From NCBI GenBank assembly GCA_027924645.1, contig BSBN01000213.1, positions 31,684,501 through 31,748,500 of the forward strand: a DNA stretch of 64,000 nucleotides. The letters are read 5' to 3'. The first letter of the stretch is position 1. Each line of letters opens with the position of its first letter. The stretch comes from Cunninghamia lanceolata (Eukaryota > Streptophyta > Pinopsida > Cupressales > Cupressaceae). The position numbers and the translations under genes were made by a program. Below, piece after piece: positions 11,320-23,644 of the stretch. Under the pieces are notes generated by a model. That model did not search any database. It saw nothing but the letters and a program-made list of their open reading frames with translations, and was not told the DNA's origin.

Positions 11320-12168
11320 TGATGAAGGGGGATAAATCATAAAACACATAACAACAAAAATTACACACAGGAAATAGAATGTTCTTTTATTGATTTGGAC
11401 AACTCATTACATTATAGAAGCTCAAATACAATTAAAGGAATCAATCCTCTACAGGCTACAACACACTACAACTTCCCTATCTGTAGGCTCTAGAATCATC
11501 TACCTTCTGTAACCCCAAATCTGCTAGGGTTTCAATTTTCCTACCTATTCTTGACTCTATACTTTCCCCCTTAACTCTATTACTTCCCAGGGTTCCCAAA
11601 AATAGTCATAAATAACCCTTTTTGGCGGCCTCCAGCTAAATTTCAAAATTGGAACTCCCTCCAAAAGTAGGTCAACTTCTGGGAAGCATAACTTCTGATA
11701 TGGGTGTCTGATTGATGAACTGTTTTAAGAGTCAGAAATCTCATGAAGTGAACTATCCATCAACTTTTTAGGACGTTATGGGATGCTTTATTGCCTCATA
11801 TCTGGTTTTGGAAATTTTTAGGGGTTTTTTAGAAAACAAAAACTTTAATATTTTTCAGCTCACAAATGATCTCTACCTGATTCCTTCACCAAAGGTATTA
11901 TATTTCATTTACGAAGCTTCTTGTAAATTTTTGCTTCAATATATGCCCAAATGCAAACTTCCTTAAATGACAGTTAAACTTTCCAAAAATAGCAATTTGT
12001 TATTTTTAGTAGTTTGGAAAAATTGAAAGTCCTGCATCATTATTCAAGCGATTATGGAACCAGAAATACTAATTATGGAAAAAAATGAAAACAACTTCAA
12101 CGATTTTGAATCAACATCTTTTTGGGTGATGCAAGATTGCCTTTACACCACTAGATGCTCCAGCATCA
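11320..12168 (-). repeat. Chromovirus LTR 2 (shared middle LTR)
   Basis: This LTR serves as the 5' LTR for the left internal region and the 3' LTR for the right one. On the minus strand it runs TGATGCTGGAGC to CCTTCATCA. It is shorter than LTR 1 and LTR 3 because of small deletions around 11750. It would be expected to be a hybrid if the array arose by LTR-LTR recombination. Confidence 0.88.
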
Positions 12169-13570
12169 AACACCATGGTAATTTGAGTAGTGACCCTATC
12201 ACGTCTTAAATGTTTGTTTGAGGAAACCCAAACTGTCAACCTCTGCCTTAGACAACCAAGAAGAATCTTCAATAGGCCTTCCTTTCCATTTCACCAGATA
12301 TTCTTCATATTATCTATTCCGAGTACTTCTTCCCACATGGCTATCCAAGATCTCTTCTATCTCCTCTGTTGAAGTAGATGCCGGAATACTCCACTATTCT
12401 TCTATTGGTCCATCCTCTATGCCACCCTCATGATATTTTGTTAAATTAGCAATGTTGAACGCAGGTGAAATATTGATCCCACTCGGCAACTCTACCTCAT
12501 AAGCATTTCCTGAATTATGCTTCTTTAGGATTTTGTATGGTCCAAATTTCTTCATTTTCAGCTTATTATATGTTCTAATTGGGAACCTCTCTTTTCTCAA
12601 GTGAACCATGACTTCATCTCCTACTTGGAATTCCTTATATCTCCTCTTCTGATCTATCTTAGCCTTGTACTGAATATTCATCTTATTAATGTGCTTTCTC
12701 ACCTCTTCATGTAAATTCTTCAGGTGTTCTACAAAGTCTTCAGCCTCAGCACTTGTCTTTTCTCCTTTGTCCATCTTTCTTAACTCTGAAGCATTTCTTG
12801 GACTATTGCCATATACAATATAGAATGGTGATTTATCAGCACTCCTTTGACATAATTGTTGTAAGCAAATTCTACCTATGGTAAAATAAAATCCCATCCC
12901 TTGGGCTTATCTCCTACTAAGCATCATAGCAGGTTACCCAAACTCCTATTCACCACTTATGTTTGTCCATCAGTCTGTGGATGGTGTGCAGAACTGAACT
13001 TCAAATCCGTCTTCAACTTCTTTCACAATATCCTCCAGAAATAACCAACAAACTTGGTATCTTGATCTGAAACTATACTCTTAGGTAGACCATGTAATCT
13101 CACCACCTCCTTGAAAAATAACTCTGCAATATGAGTAGCATCATTAGTCTTCTTACAAGGAATGAAATGTGTCATCTTTGAGAATCTGTCCACCACAACA
13201 AAAATAGAATCATGTCCTCTTTGTGTCCTTGGTTAACCAAGAATAAAATCCATACTAATATCATCCCATGGCTTCTCTGGTATAGGTAATGGCTGATATA
13301 GCTCTGTATTATTACTTTTCCCTTTTACCATCTGACACACTCTGCAACTCTGCACAAATTTCTTCACATCCTACTGCAACTATGGCCAATAATAATGTTC
13401 ACTAACAATAGCAATGGTCTTATCTTGACCAAAGTGTCCAGCTAATCCCCCACTATGCTTCTCCTTAATCAGGTTCTCTCTCATGGAACTCCTCGAAATG
13501 CACAACTGGCTTCCCCTAAACAACATACCATCTTGGATTATGAAATCCAACCATTTTGTTCTATCTAAAG
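12169..13570 (-). pseudogene. Integrase and chromodomain, chromovirus copy 2 (broken)
   Basis: Same layout as copy 1. The longest open stretch (12897-12394) covers the integrase C-terminus: [14 protein letters not shown], a lysine-rich linker, then [15 protein letters not shown] and [19 protein letters not shown]. The chromodomain follows at about 12390-12230 and reads EEILDSHVGRSTRN, a stop, then YEEYLVKWKGRPIEDSSWL. The catalytic core upstream (13020-13300) is riddled with stops. The N-terminal zinc region near 13400-13480 is barely readable. Confidence 0.83.
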
Positions 13571-14940
13571 TAACAGGTTACGAACAAGCTTTCCAACCCT
13601 CTACAAATCTGGATCTTCAGGATATAAACTTTTGAGTTCGTCGAACCCAACAACCTCTATCTTCATTTCTGTCAACAAATTTTGCCTTTTGCTCAAGGCA
13701 TCTGCAACTCTATTAGACTTACCACTCATGTGCTTCAAAACAAAAGAATAACTCTGCAAAAACTCAACCCATTTTAAGTGCCTTTGATTTAACTTTCTTT
13801 GACTATTAAGATGCTGCAAAGCCTAATGATTAGTATATAAAACAAACTCTTTTGGCAACAAATAATGTCTCCATTTCTTCAAAGCCTGAACTATTGTATA
13901 AAACTCCTAATCATAAATTTAAAAAAATTCCTTGGCATCATTAAGCTTCTCACTGAAATAGGCAATGGGCTTACCTTCTTGGCTCAAAACAACTCTTATA
14001 GCACTACCAATAGCATCACAATCTACCTAAAATACCTTATTAAAATTTGGAAGTGCCAAAGCAGGTTGCTTGGTGACATTCTGCTTCAATGTATCAAAAT
14101 TGTTTTTTGCTTCTGTAGTCCATCTAAACTCTTTTCTATCCCCTCTCATTGTCTCAGTTAGGGGTGCACAAATACTACTAAAATTTCTGATAAACTTTTT
14201 GTAAAAACTTGCCAAACCATGAAAAGATCTTATCTTTGTAGCACTTCTTGGTGTAGTTCATTCAATGATAGCCCTTACTTTTTCTAGGTCCATCTTAAGA
14301 CCTTCCTCTAAGACAACAAATCTAAGGTATACCGACTCCTTTGCAAAACTGTATTTCTTCAAATTAATCAACAACTTCTCCTCCCTTAGCTTCTCTAAAA
14401 CTCTTCTAATATGCATCAGATGCTCATCCCAAGTCTTACTGAAAATTAAAATGTCATCTAAATAAACAATAACAAAACTTCCCAAAAACTCTTTCAATAC
14501 CTCGTTCATGAGCTGCATGAATGTGTTCGGTGCATTGGTTAGCCCAAATGGCACGACTAACCACTCATACAAACCTTCCTTTATCTTGAAGGCTGTCTTC
14601 CATTCGTCTCCTTCTCTGATTCAGATCTGGCGATACCCACTCTTCAGGTCAATCTTCGTGAAGTACTTGGCTCCACTCAAACAATACATTATGTCATCCA
14701 TTCTAGGCAATGGAAATATATACTTGATCATGACCTTATTGATGGCTCGAGAGTCTATACACATCCTCCACTCTCCATCTTTCTTTGGTGCTAGTACTGC
14801 AGGTACCACACATGGACTTAGGCTCTCCTTTATCAGTCCCTTCTTCAACAACCCTTGAACTTGTCTGTTCAACTCTTCATTCTATGTAGGGGTCATTCTA
14901 TGGGCTGCCTTATTTGGCAAACTGACACCTGGTATCAAAT
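13571..14940 (-). pseudogene. Reverse transcriptase-RNase H, chromovirus copy 2 (broken)
   Basis: Blocks in order: [21 protein letters not shown] (14872), [48 protein letters not shown] and VYLDDILIF. The YLDD catalytic tetrad is at 14453-14464. RNase H (14215-13600) carries IRNFSSICAPLTETMRGDRK and RHLKWVEFLQSY, but loses a residue block and gains stops around 13910 and 13825. The copy is as decayed as copy 1, with mostly independent breaks. Confidence 0.9.
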
Positions 14941-14999
14941 CCATTTGAGGACTTATCTTCCTCACTGGTGGTAAACCTTCTGGTACATTATCAGAGACA

Positions 15000-15520
15000 A
15001 TATCCTAAAATTCCTCTAATAGATTTGAGATTTCTATTGGGACATCATCACATTTCTCTTGACTAATCTTAGGAATCAATGCAAAGCAATTACGTTCATG
15101 CTTCATACCCTCCAAAAATTTCCTACCATCTACCACACAAATTCTGGTAGTACTACATACCTTTTCTTCCACCTCCTTCAAGGGCTTCAACTTATGATGA
15201 ACTCCATCCTTTGTTAGGAAATATGTGTTTGCACGGCCATCATGAACAACACACCTATCATATTGCCACAGCCTCCCCAACAGCACATGACATGCTTCCA
15301 TCGGTATGATATCACATAACACCTCATCATGGTAGTCTCTAATCTTAAACTTTGCTAAACACTGCTCATTGCCCAAAGCTCTATGATCCTTCTGCAACCA
15401 TGCAATCCGATATGGATGTGGATGCTTTCTTCTTGTCAACTTCAACTTATCAACCATATCCTCTGAAACAATATTGTCAGTACTTCCACTATCAATAATA
15501 ATATCACAACACTTACCTTC
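15000..15520 (-). pseudogene. Aspartic protease, chromovirus copy 2 (broken)
   Basis: The active site IIIDSGSTDN lies near 15500-15470. The 150-codon open stretch 15457-15005 contains HVLLGRLWQYD, with Leu replacing the usual Pro of LLGRPW. It ends in SNLLEEF before the linker to reverse transcriptase. Confidence 0.84.
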
Positions 15521-15549
15521 ACATTTGCACCTTGTGTGGAATAAACTCT

Positions 15550-16720
15550 TCCTCTAATTGGGTCTTTCTCCTCATTCAACAAAGTTCTTCTGACAACTAG
15601 GGTTTCTCCCATTTCAACATCTTTAGAACGCTCAAACTGTGCATCTTCATCTACATGTGCAACTCATGCATTACCTTCAAGTCTTCTATTCGTCCTTCCT
15701 TGATGTTGCGAACACTCGTATGCTCAATGCCCTTCTTCTCCACATTGGAAATAGGTTCCCCTGAAACCTTCTCTTCCAGGTCCTTGCCCAGGTCTGCCTC
15801 TTCCTCTTCCTCTTTGTTCACCATTATTCTGGTCATGAGGATGGTAGGTATTATCTCCCCTTTGATTTCGATTGGTGCCAGCTTCTTCACTTTTCTTTGG
15901 ATCTTCATTTCGGCCTCCATAGGGTCTTCCACCAGTCCTTCTGCCTTGACCTCTTCCCCTTTGCTTGCTGTGAAATCTTTTATTCATCTTCTCTTCCACC
16001 TTCAGGGAAAATTGACCTACGCATCTTCTGTGGTGGTCATTCTGACCAGGCTCAGCTCCTCTTGAATACTTGTCCTAAACCCATTAATGTAATGGGCTAC
16101 CTTCTCCATGTTGGCCTCTGCATGGCCTCTCCTGATAGTAATCTTATAAAACTCTTCTGTATACCCCTTAACAGACTTGTTACCTTGCTTCAGTCCTCGC
16201 AGCTTCTTCAGTAACTCCATCTCATAGTCCACAGGAATGAATTGCTTCTTCAATTCTCCACCATCTGATCCCATCTGGTGATCTTTCCTTTTCCTCTTAT
16301 GTTCCTCTCTAAGTGGACCTCCTTCCACCAAATACTGGAATGGCCCTTCAACTTTGTTTTTGCAAACTTGACCCGATCTGGGTCCTCCACATCTTCATAC
16401 TCAAAATACTTCTCCATGTCATTGATCCAATCAATAAGTTGTTCTGGATTCAAATCTCTAGAATATGTAGAAACTTTGATCCTGGGCCTCTTTCCAATCT
16501 TAGAAATGGCCCTCAACAATCTAACTTTTGTAGGATCTCTTGTAGCTTCTTGTTCTTCCTCAGATAGCTCTTCTTCAGCTTCATCCTCGCTTTCTTCTCT
16601 AGTTCTCGGCTCAAACCCTCTTCACAGCTCCTCTTGCAATGCATTGATTTTCCTTTGTAGGGCTCCAACACCCTCTTCCATCAAAGTATTCCTCCCAATA
16701 TGATCTCTTCGTGGAGGCAT
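15550..16720 (-). pseudogene. Gag, chromovirus copy 2 (broken)
   Basis: The likely start is the complement of 16718-16720, with MPPRRDHIGRN. A stop follows the ALQEEL block at about 16626. The acidic segment EESEDEAEEELSEEEQ precedes the gag domain, which contains WINDMEKYFEYEDVEDPD, KLKGHSSIWWKE and YEMELLKKLRGLKQG. The Arg/Gly-rich linker at about 15960-15770 is intact. The zinc knuckle near 15735 reads YFQCGEEGHRAYEC. The first cysteine is Tyr, as in copy 1, so that change predates the duplication or is a family trait. Confidence 0.88.
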
Positions 16721-16807
16721 CTTGATCTCCACAGCAAACCCACAACCTCAGGCCCTAGTGCAAACTACCTCACGGTCGGTGATCTATCTACACACTCAGG
16801 AACCCTT

Positions 16808-16819
16808 GCTCTGATACCA
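16808..16819 (-). other. Primer binding site, tRNA-iMet type, copy 2
   Basis: The minus strand reads TGGTATCAGAGC, two bases inside LTR 3 (16822). It is identical to the copy 1 site. Confidence 0.9.
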
Positions 16820-16821
16820 CT

Positions 16822-17698
16822 TTATGAAGGGGGTTAAATTATAGAACACACAACAATAAAAATTGCACACACAAAATAGAATGCTCTTTTATTATTTTTT
16901 ACAACTCATTGCATTACAGAAGCTCAAATAAAATCAAAGGAATCAATCCTCTACAGGGTGCAACACACTACAGCTTCCCTATCTCCAGGCTCTAGAATCA
17001 TCTGCCTTATGTAACCCCAAATCTGTTAGGGTTTCTATTTTCCTACCTATTCTTGACTCTACACTTTCCTCCTCAACTCTATTTCTGCCCATGGTTCCCA
17101 AAAATAGTCATAAATAGTCCTTTTTGGTGGCCTCCAGCAAAATTTCGAAATTGCAACTCCCTCCAAAAGTAGGTCAACTTCCAGGAAGCATAACGTTTGA
17201 TCCGGGTGTCCAATTGATGAACCAGTTGAAGTGCCAAAAAGATCGCGGAGTGAACTATCAAACTAGAAATCCATAAATAAGTTTCCATCAACTTTTTGGG
17301 ATGTTATGGGATGTTTTAGTGCCTCATATCTAGTTTCAAAAATTTTTAAGCGTTTTCTAGAAAACAAAAACTTTAATATTTTTCAGCTCACAAATGATCT
17401 CTGCCTGATTCCTTTGCCAAAAGGTCTTATATTTCGTTTACGAAGCTTCCTGTAAATTTTTGCTTCAATCCGTGCCCAAATGCAAACTTTCCTGAAATGG
17501 TAGTTAAACTTTCCAAAAATAGCAGTTTGCTATTTTTAGCAGTTTGGAAAAACTGAAAGCCCTGCATCATTATTCAAGCGATTATGGAACCAGAAATACT
17601 AATTATGGAAAGAAATGAAAACATATTTAATGATTTTGAATCAACATCTTTTTGGCTGATGCAAGATTGCCTTTACACCACTGGATGCTCCTGCATCC
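16822..17698 (-). repeat. Chromovirus LTR 3 (5' LTR of the array)
   Basis: The outer right LTR, matching LTRs 1 and 2. Its first minus-strand base appears mutated (GGATGCAGGAGC instead of TGATGCTGGAGC). It is followed by TTATA at 17699-17703, matching the repeat outside LTR 1. Confidence 0.87.
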
Positions 17699-17703
17699 TT
17701 ATA

Positions 17704-19100
17704 TGACATTTTAATTGCGAGGCTTTTAATAGTCAATTATCTTAACTTCTAATTTTCTTATATAAAGGTTAGCTACTAAAGATTTTGTATATATTTAGCT
17801 TTCGTTTGAATGTGGCACTATTTCCTTGTCATGTAACTAGTAAGTGGCTATAGAATACATCTTCAATACAATTACATTGCCCTATTTCCTTATACGTGCA
17901 GCTCATGAGAAAGTTGCATTACTATTTCTTATGAGGATAGAAATGAAGGCCACATTTTAGGTATTTTGGTGCAGTTGTAGAAATTAAATAAGTAGAAGCT
18001 CTCACTAACTGAAGAAGAATCAATACAAAGAGTTTCTAATGGATTCTCCAAAACAAGGGTATTCTACATTTGTGGAGAACGAATGTAGGTATTGTGCATC
18101 TGACAAATTTAGTGGTGTCAAGTCCATTACTAAATGTGCTCACTGATTGATGTGCTGGATCTCACATCGAATAGAAAATAGAATTGAAGGTGTGTTCCCT
18201 TAAGGTAGTCTGGGCCTATTGTGGGTGTGGAGTTCGGTGTTTACACTATTCAGGTATTCATAAACATTATACTCACTTTATATAATAAAATATTACACCA
18301 TTCGCTATCTTTTTCAACTTACCTAATTCTATAATATGCCTCTGCTTGGGTTTTCTACATTGAAATTTGTAATGCAAGCATATTATTGAATTTCCAATCT
18401 ATAAAACTCTTCCTGTTGATGGTTTGGATTCATGATCTTCAAACTATCTAAAGAGAAAAAGCACTTAGAATTGAATGTATTCAATTACCATCACATTTTT
18501 TGAATTTTTATATTGGCAGTAGAGCTAAATATAACTAAGCCCACAAGAATTGCAGTAAATGTTCAGTGACCTGGAAACCCCTAATCTCTTAACTATATTT
18601 ACAAAATAAGTACTAGGGAAACTCATATTAGTCTCAAGCAAATAACCCAAAATCAAGCCTTAGAAATATGCTTCAAGCATTCACCTACTTAAGTTTTTAA
18701 TTGTTTATTTTAATGAAATGTGAGTTGTATTTCCAATGTAACAATTTCACAATGTTAGAATTATATGATGAAATGATTTAACCGTCTACTGGAATTTTCA
18801 TGGAAACTCTCTCAGGCAATGGAATGTGGATAGGGTTAGTATAATACTATAATCATTATTATGTGTGATGCTCATTATTACAAGTTGAAATGTAGGTTAC
18901 CATGCAATACATTGTGCTGGTTGTCCCATATGCCAAATTATCAAAAGATGCTACTTGCTTAATTGAAAAAAGGTGAATCTCTTTTCATAATTATTATTCC
19001 ATTAACACTTTAGGCATAGTAGCCAAGCATTGAATTTTTTTTCTAGATGCAAATGAAAATGACAATATGGAACATATTAATATGGACATAAACTAATTTC
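17704..19100. other. Unassigned AT-rich sequence
   Basis: No ORF above about 60 codons and no family match. A short open stretch near 18040-18150 includes several cysteines (CRYCASDK), but nothing extends it on either side. I see no gene here. Confidence 0.55.
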
Positions 19101-19102
19101 TA

Positions 19103-19760
19103 TGGGCAATGGTTCCAACAAAGGAGAAGGCATGGTAACATGGTGTACTAAAGTTGGTGATTGGATAAGGAATTTCTAATGAGTTTAGTATGTTTCATAA
19201 CGAGAGCTCCTGACATAAGAAAATGGGGAATGTGAGAACATAGAATGAGTTTATTTCAGGAAGATAGAATTAGAGTAACATTTAAGTTTGTTACATAAAA
19301 GTCTAAAAACAAAAGAGAATAAAGAGGAAGTTTCCTTTAGGAAAATAGAAGAAAGAAAATAAAGTTATGCAAAGCTTAAAAAAAGTTTTATAAGAATAAA
19401 GAAAATAAAACCATTTAAGCTTCTTTTTTATGGGTGATGGTTCCAACTAAGGAGAAGGGATGGTAACGTGGTGTACTGAAGTTGGTGATTGGATAAGGAA
19501 TTTCTAATGAGTGTAGTATGTTTCATAACGAGAGCTCCTAACATATGAAAATGGGGAATGTGGGAACATAAAATGAGTTTATTTTGGAATGATAGAATTA
19601 GAGTAACACTTAAGTTTTTTACATGAAAGTCTGAAAACAAAAAGAGAATAAAGAAAAAGAAAATAAAGAGGAAGTTTCCTCTAGGAAAATAGAAGAAAGA
19701 AAATAAAGTTATGCAAAACTTTATAAAATGTTTTACAAGAATAAAGAAAATAAAACTTCC
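19103..19760. repeat. 328-bp tandem duplication
   Basis: Unit 1 starts at 19103 and unit 2 at 19431, each opening with tggg(c/t)(a/g)atggttccaac. The units share long blocks such as ttggtgattggataaggaa, atgtttcataacgagagc and gaggaagtttcct. They differ by scattered substitutions and small indels, so the duplication is old. No coding sense on either strand. Confidence 0.85.
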
Positions 19761-21080
19761 TAAGGTTAAGTTAATTTTCTGTTTTTCTTAATGTTTTCCA
19801 AAACTCTTGGGCATTTAAATTTTTTGAACATGGGTACCGTGGTTTCTCATTTGTGCCTTCAGAGTAATTTATGGGCTATGGGCACTTACTCTGACTAGGA
19901 AAATCTATCGCATAGAAAAATACCTTCAGTGCCTTGTCTTTTTGTTGCCAATGTTGTGGTTGTATGCTATTTTTTTGGCTTGCTAAGTAGCTAATGCTTC
20001 CTAATACCTTCATGTATTTTCACAAAAGCCTCCTATAAAGATAAAACTTTTGATGACTCATGAATAATACCTTCACGTATGTTCACAAAAGGCTCCTGCA
20101 AAGACAAGAGTTTGCTTGATATGTAAAAAGAGTAAAGTTATATATGCAAGGGAATAGCCACATTGTAGCAAAGCCCACTAGAAATTATAGTCACAAGTTG
20201 AATTGTAATTATATTACACAATACATAAAGTAAATTGTAGAATCTTCACACATGCAAATATAGCATACACAGAAACTTATAGGTCAAGAGACATAAAAGA
20301 GAGAATGGTATATTCTTTGCTTTACGACTTGCTTCAGTGTTTAACTAAAGATTAAATCTATAACATAAGTTGTAGATAATTTAACTTACCTTCTATCCTT
20401 CTATACCAAACTGAAAGAGTTAAATACAACATTGATAGGTTTTTTCTTTTCAATAATCCTCTAGCCTCAAAAAAGTAACTAACTTTAAACTCTTATCTCC
20501 TTACTTTTAAACATGCCTAAAAAAATCCCCCACTCCTTCATTTTGTTTATCCTCTTAAGATTTTTTTTAAAGTTATCAATTTATATTATTTCTAATATAA
20601 ATATGTTATTGATATAATTATAATTAATAATTAAATATAATATTACATAATAATATTAAAATTAATATAGAATATAGAATATATAAAAAATAAATAATTA
20701 TATTAATATTAAAGATAGAGATTATATATTTTTTAGATTGGTAAATTACAGTCTTGGGGACTACTCCCTTTGAATTAAAATAACCATAGTTTAACATACA
20801 TATTTAACATTTCAGGCTCAGCTAAAAATGTTGGAGCTTTACATTGACCAAGTAGCTAACAAAAACCTCAAATTATACTATCTACACCTATCATCTTTTA
20901 ATGCATCAGGCCCATAAACAAGGGTGCAACAAATTAATTACAACCAATCAGAGGGCTTTTGAAGAAGCCAAAGAATAACTCCTATTATTTATTGCATCTT
21001 CATAATATGTAGATGATTTAGATCCACATTTGGTGTGGGAACAAAGGTGCATGTTGAACAATACCTCCTATTTCTTTCTT
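19761..21080. other. No gene; small repeat and AT-rich tract
   Basis: A 63-bp imperfect tandem pair starts at 20003 and 20066 (aataccttca, then gtat-ttcacaaaag). An A/T-only-like tract spans about 20570-20740. No family match. Confidence 0.55.
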
Positions 21081-21084
21081 TTAC

Positions 21085-22320
21085 TTTGCACCACTGTCCA
21101 CTTTCCCTTTGATGCCCCAACTCTCTCAGCCTCATCTAATTTCTCTATGAGATTTTTCTTTCCCCCAAGAGACAAAATTTATGAGCTCTCTATCTAAACT
21201 ACCAACTCCTCATTTGACTTGGAATCCAAAGTAGCCTTAACACTATCCCTCCCATAAGGAGGAGATGCCACAGTGGCTCTCAGTGTGTCCTATAAATCAT
21301 TTGGTGCGGCCCTATGGTTGCCAACCCAACCGGTCGGGGTAACCATGAGGGTTTGATCAATTTGGTGAGAATCTTCTTTTTCAACTGAACAATGATGAGG
21401 GGAGACATTTTTCCACCAAGTAGCATGACTAGACCCATTTTATGCTTTGAGCAATGAGCAGCGATATGACTAGTACTGAAGCATCTATGACAACGAAAGG
21501 GTAAACCCTGATAATCTAACATCTGACTCCAACACCCATCTGCAAATTTTAGGGAGATATCTATCAAAAGATCTTTAGTAATATCCATCTCCACCAGGAC
21601 ATGTGCGTAAGTAGTGTGCAAATAGTTGGAAGAGCCCTTATCCACCACCAAAAACTTCCCCAATGAGTTACTTATTGCTTCAAAACAAGAATCAAACCAA
21701 AATTGTAATGGAAGATTTGGGAGTCTTAACTAGATTGGAGTAGCATTGAAAGATTCAGACGTGGTAGGGTTGAAAGAAGGGTACCACAGTTTCAACATGA
21801 GCAGAAAATTCTCACAAAACCACTGGTAGTCACAAAGGATTTTATTTCTATCTCAAGCATTGTCAAACACCACCACAAAAAACCCTTGTGTACATGGATA
21901 TATTTGAGTATCCCCCTCCAAAAGGGGGTCCCAAGTGACTTTAATCCATTGATGCAACTCATAGAGACTCAATTAGAAACCTTTGAATTTCCCAATCAGA
22001 CCCATCTTCATGAAATATGCTTCATTCTCAGCCACTTCTCTACACATTTCCTCTCCAAAAGTCACAAAAGGGGAAGATCCAACACATTGGAGAGGTTGAA
22101 CCGCAAAAGCTGTCTCACTAGTGCCCTCTTTCGGTGTCTGGTTTGCAAACTTCCCCATCATCCAAAACATAGGTCGATCTCCACACCCTGGGCCATCTGC
22201 ATTCTTTTGGACCCCCCTTGTGCATCTCTTCTCTGGTCGCCGCCTATCCTCTTCGCTGGGTAGAGCCCTAGCCTCCGTAGCAAATCGTAGCACCCTCATT
22301 TTTCAAGATAGTTTGTAAGA
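21085..22320 (-). pseudogene. DUF4283 / CCHC zinc-knuckle ORF1-like protein (broken)
   Basis: Read on the minus strand, the region starts with a low-complexity N-terminus (22300-22000). A DUF4283-type domain follows: GLIGKFKGF at about 21980, then LYELHQWIKVTWDPLLEGD, and FFVVVFDNA about 21870. The open 127-codon segment 21663-21280 has GSSNYLHTTYAHVLVEMD and the knuckle CHRCFSTSHIAAHC (C-X2-C-X4-H-X4-C). This domain pair is the ORF1-type nucleic-acid-binding protein of many plant LINEs and related elements. In-frame stops after GKFKGF and at further sites show decay. No reverse transcriptase follows at lower coordinates, so the fragment is isolated. Confidence 0.75.
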
Positions 22321-22329
22321 ATCCTTTAA

Positions 22330-23640
22330 AACCACAAGCAAGAATGTTAAAGATAGAGATTATATTACAAATTATTATATAGTTTATTATTATATAGAAT
22401 TTCATTTTTATTTCATAATATTAAATAATAAAGTTATTATTAATAGAAATTAATATGAATATTTAGTTTACATTATATTACAATAATTATAATATTTTTA
22501 TACTAATTATTTATAATAACAATAATTTTATTATAAAAATATATTATAGAATAGTATAAATAAGAGAGTAATTAATAATAATATATTTATTATATCATAT
22601 TTAAACATTTAATCATATTATATACTTGGATATTATATTATATTCAAGTATGCAGACATAGACATATATTAAAAAAATATTTACACAAATTTTAAGAAGT
22701 TATCAATTTCAAAATAAATTTATTTCATAAATAGATTCCTAATATATATATATATATAATTTGAAGAAAAATTACAATCTATATTTATACAAAAAAATAT
22801 ATGGGAACTTATGCATTTAAACCATGTGAAATTTCATAAAGACACCAAATAATTATTATTAGATTATATGTTGTATCGTGAATGCCTAATTATATGGTGT
22901 GTGATTACAAAAACCTTGTTGCCATTCTGAAGGCAATGAGTGGTACTTGCCACATGTTAAATTCTTATCCACTATGGATATTTTAATTTTTCTTTTAGTT
23001 TTTCTTGCCCCTAAATTTGGTGTTCCTATCCTTAAAAAATGCAAACATAATATCTAAAAAAAAAATCCGTAAAATCCATCCTTAAGAGCTCAAATAATGA
23101 GCCAATCACAACACTAATAAATGATATTTGAATATTTTTTGTTAAATTTTTTGCATATAGACTTATGAAAAAATAATATTTATTCAAAATTCAAAATAAT
23201 ACTCTCTTGTGATTGGTTTAGTTTACATACATTAATCACTAGATAAGAAAAACTCATTACAATATTATTGTTGAAGGCATGTACTAGTAACTAAATTTTA
23301 ATTTAGTTATTTTTAATGGAGATCATCCACAAAATCATTTTTGCTACCCGATCCGGGAGCATGAGCCTTAGGTTGAACCTGTTCCACTAAGAGCAAAGGA
23401 CTTAGGGCTATCCATTCCGCTAAATTCACCCGAGGCACAATCCTATCCTCATCCCTTATGGTGTCGGTGGCCTTGCACTCAACAAAATTTGATCATGGCG
23501 GGCTCATTTAGAACCTTTCAACTTCACCAGTAGACCAAGGGCCCTTTGATTGTAATCCCTTTTTAGAATTTTGAGAAATTTTGAAAACAAATCATTACTA
23601 GTAACTTCAAATTTTATAATTCTAACGTGTCTCTCTTTGC
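22330..23640. other. AT-rich intergenic stretch
   Basis: 22330-22800 is nearly pure A/T with a short (ta)n run at about 22745-22758. At 23340-23560 the base composition turns more balanced, but no ORF or family match is seen. Confidence 0.55.
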
Positions 23641-23644
23641 TTTG

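Larger units (their letters stand above)
5761..17703 (-). mobile_element. Tandem Ty3/gypsy chromovirus: LTR-internal-LTR-internal-LTR
   Basis: Three LTRs (5766-6678, 11320-12168, 16822-17698) separate two internal regions of about 4.6 kb each. Both internals read on the minus strand in the order gag, protease, reverse transcriptase, RNase H, integrase, chromodomain. The 5-bp sequence TTATA lies directly outside the left LTR (5761-5765) and the right LTR (17699-17703). This suggests a single original insertion later expanded, probably by unequal exchange through the LTRs. Both internals begin with the tRNA-iMet-type primer site TGGTATCAGAGC, two bases inside the LTR. Domain order and the C-terminal chromodomain place it among plant chromoviruses. 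Every gene is interrupted, so the array is inactive. Confidence 0.9.

Noticed and set aside
18037..18150. Cysteine-containing short reading, considered as a zinc-finger exon
   Set aside because: No supporting splice sites, no extension and no recognisable family spacing.
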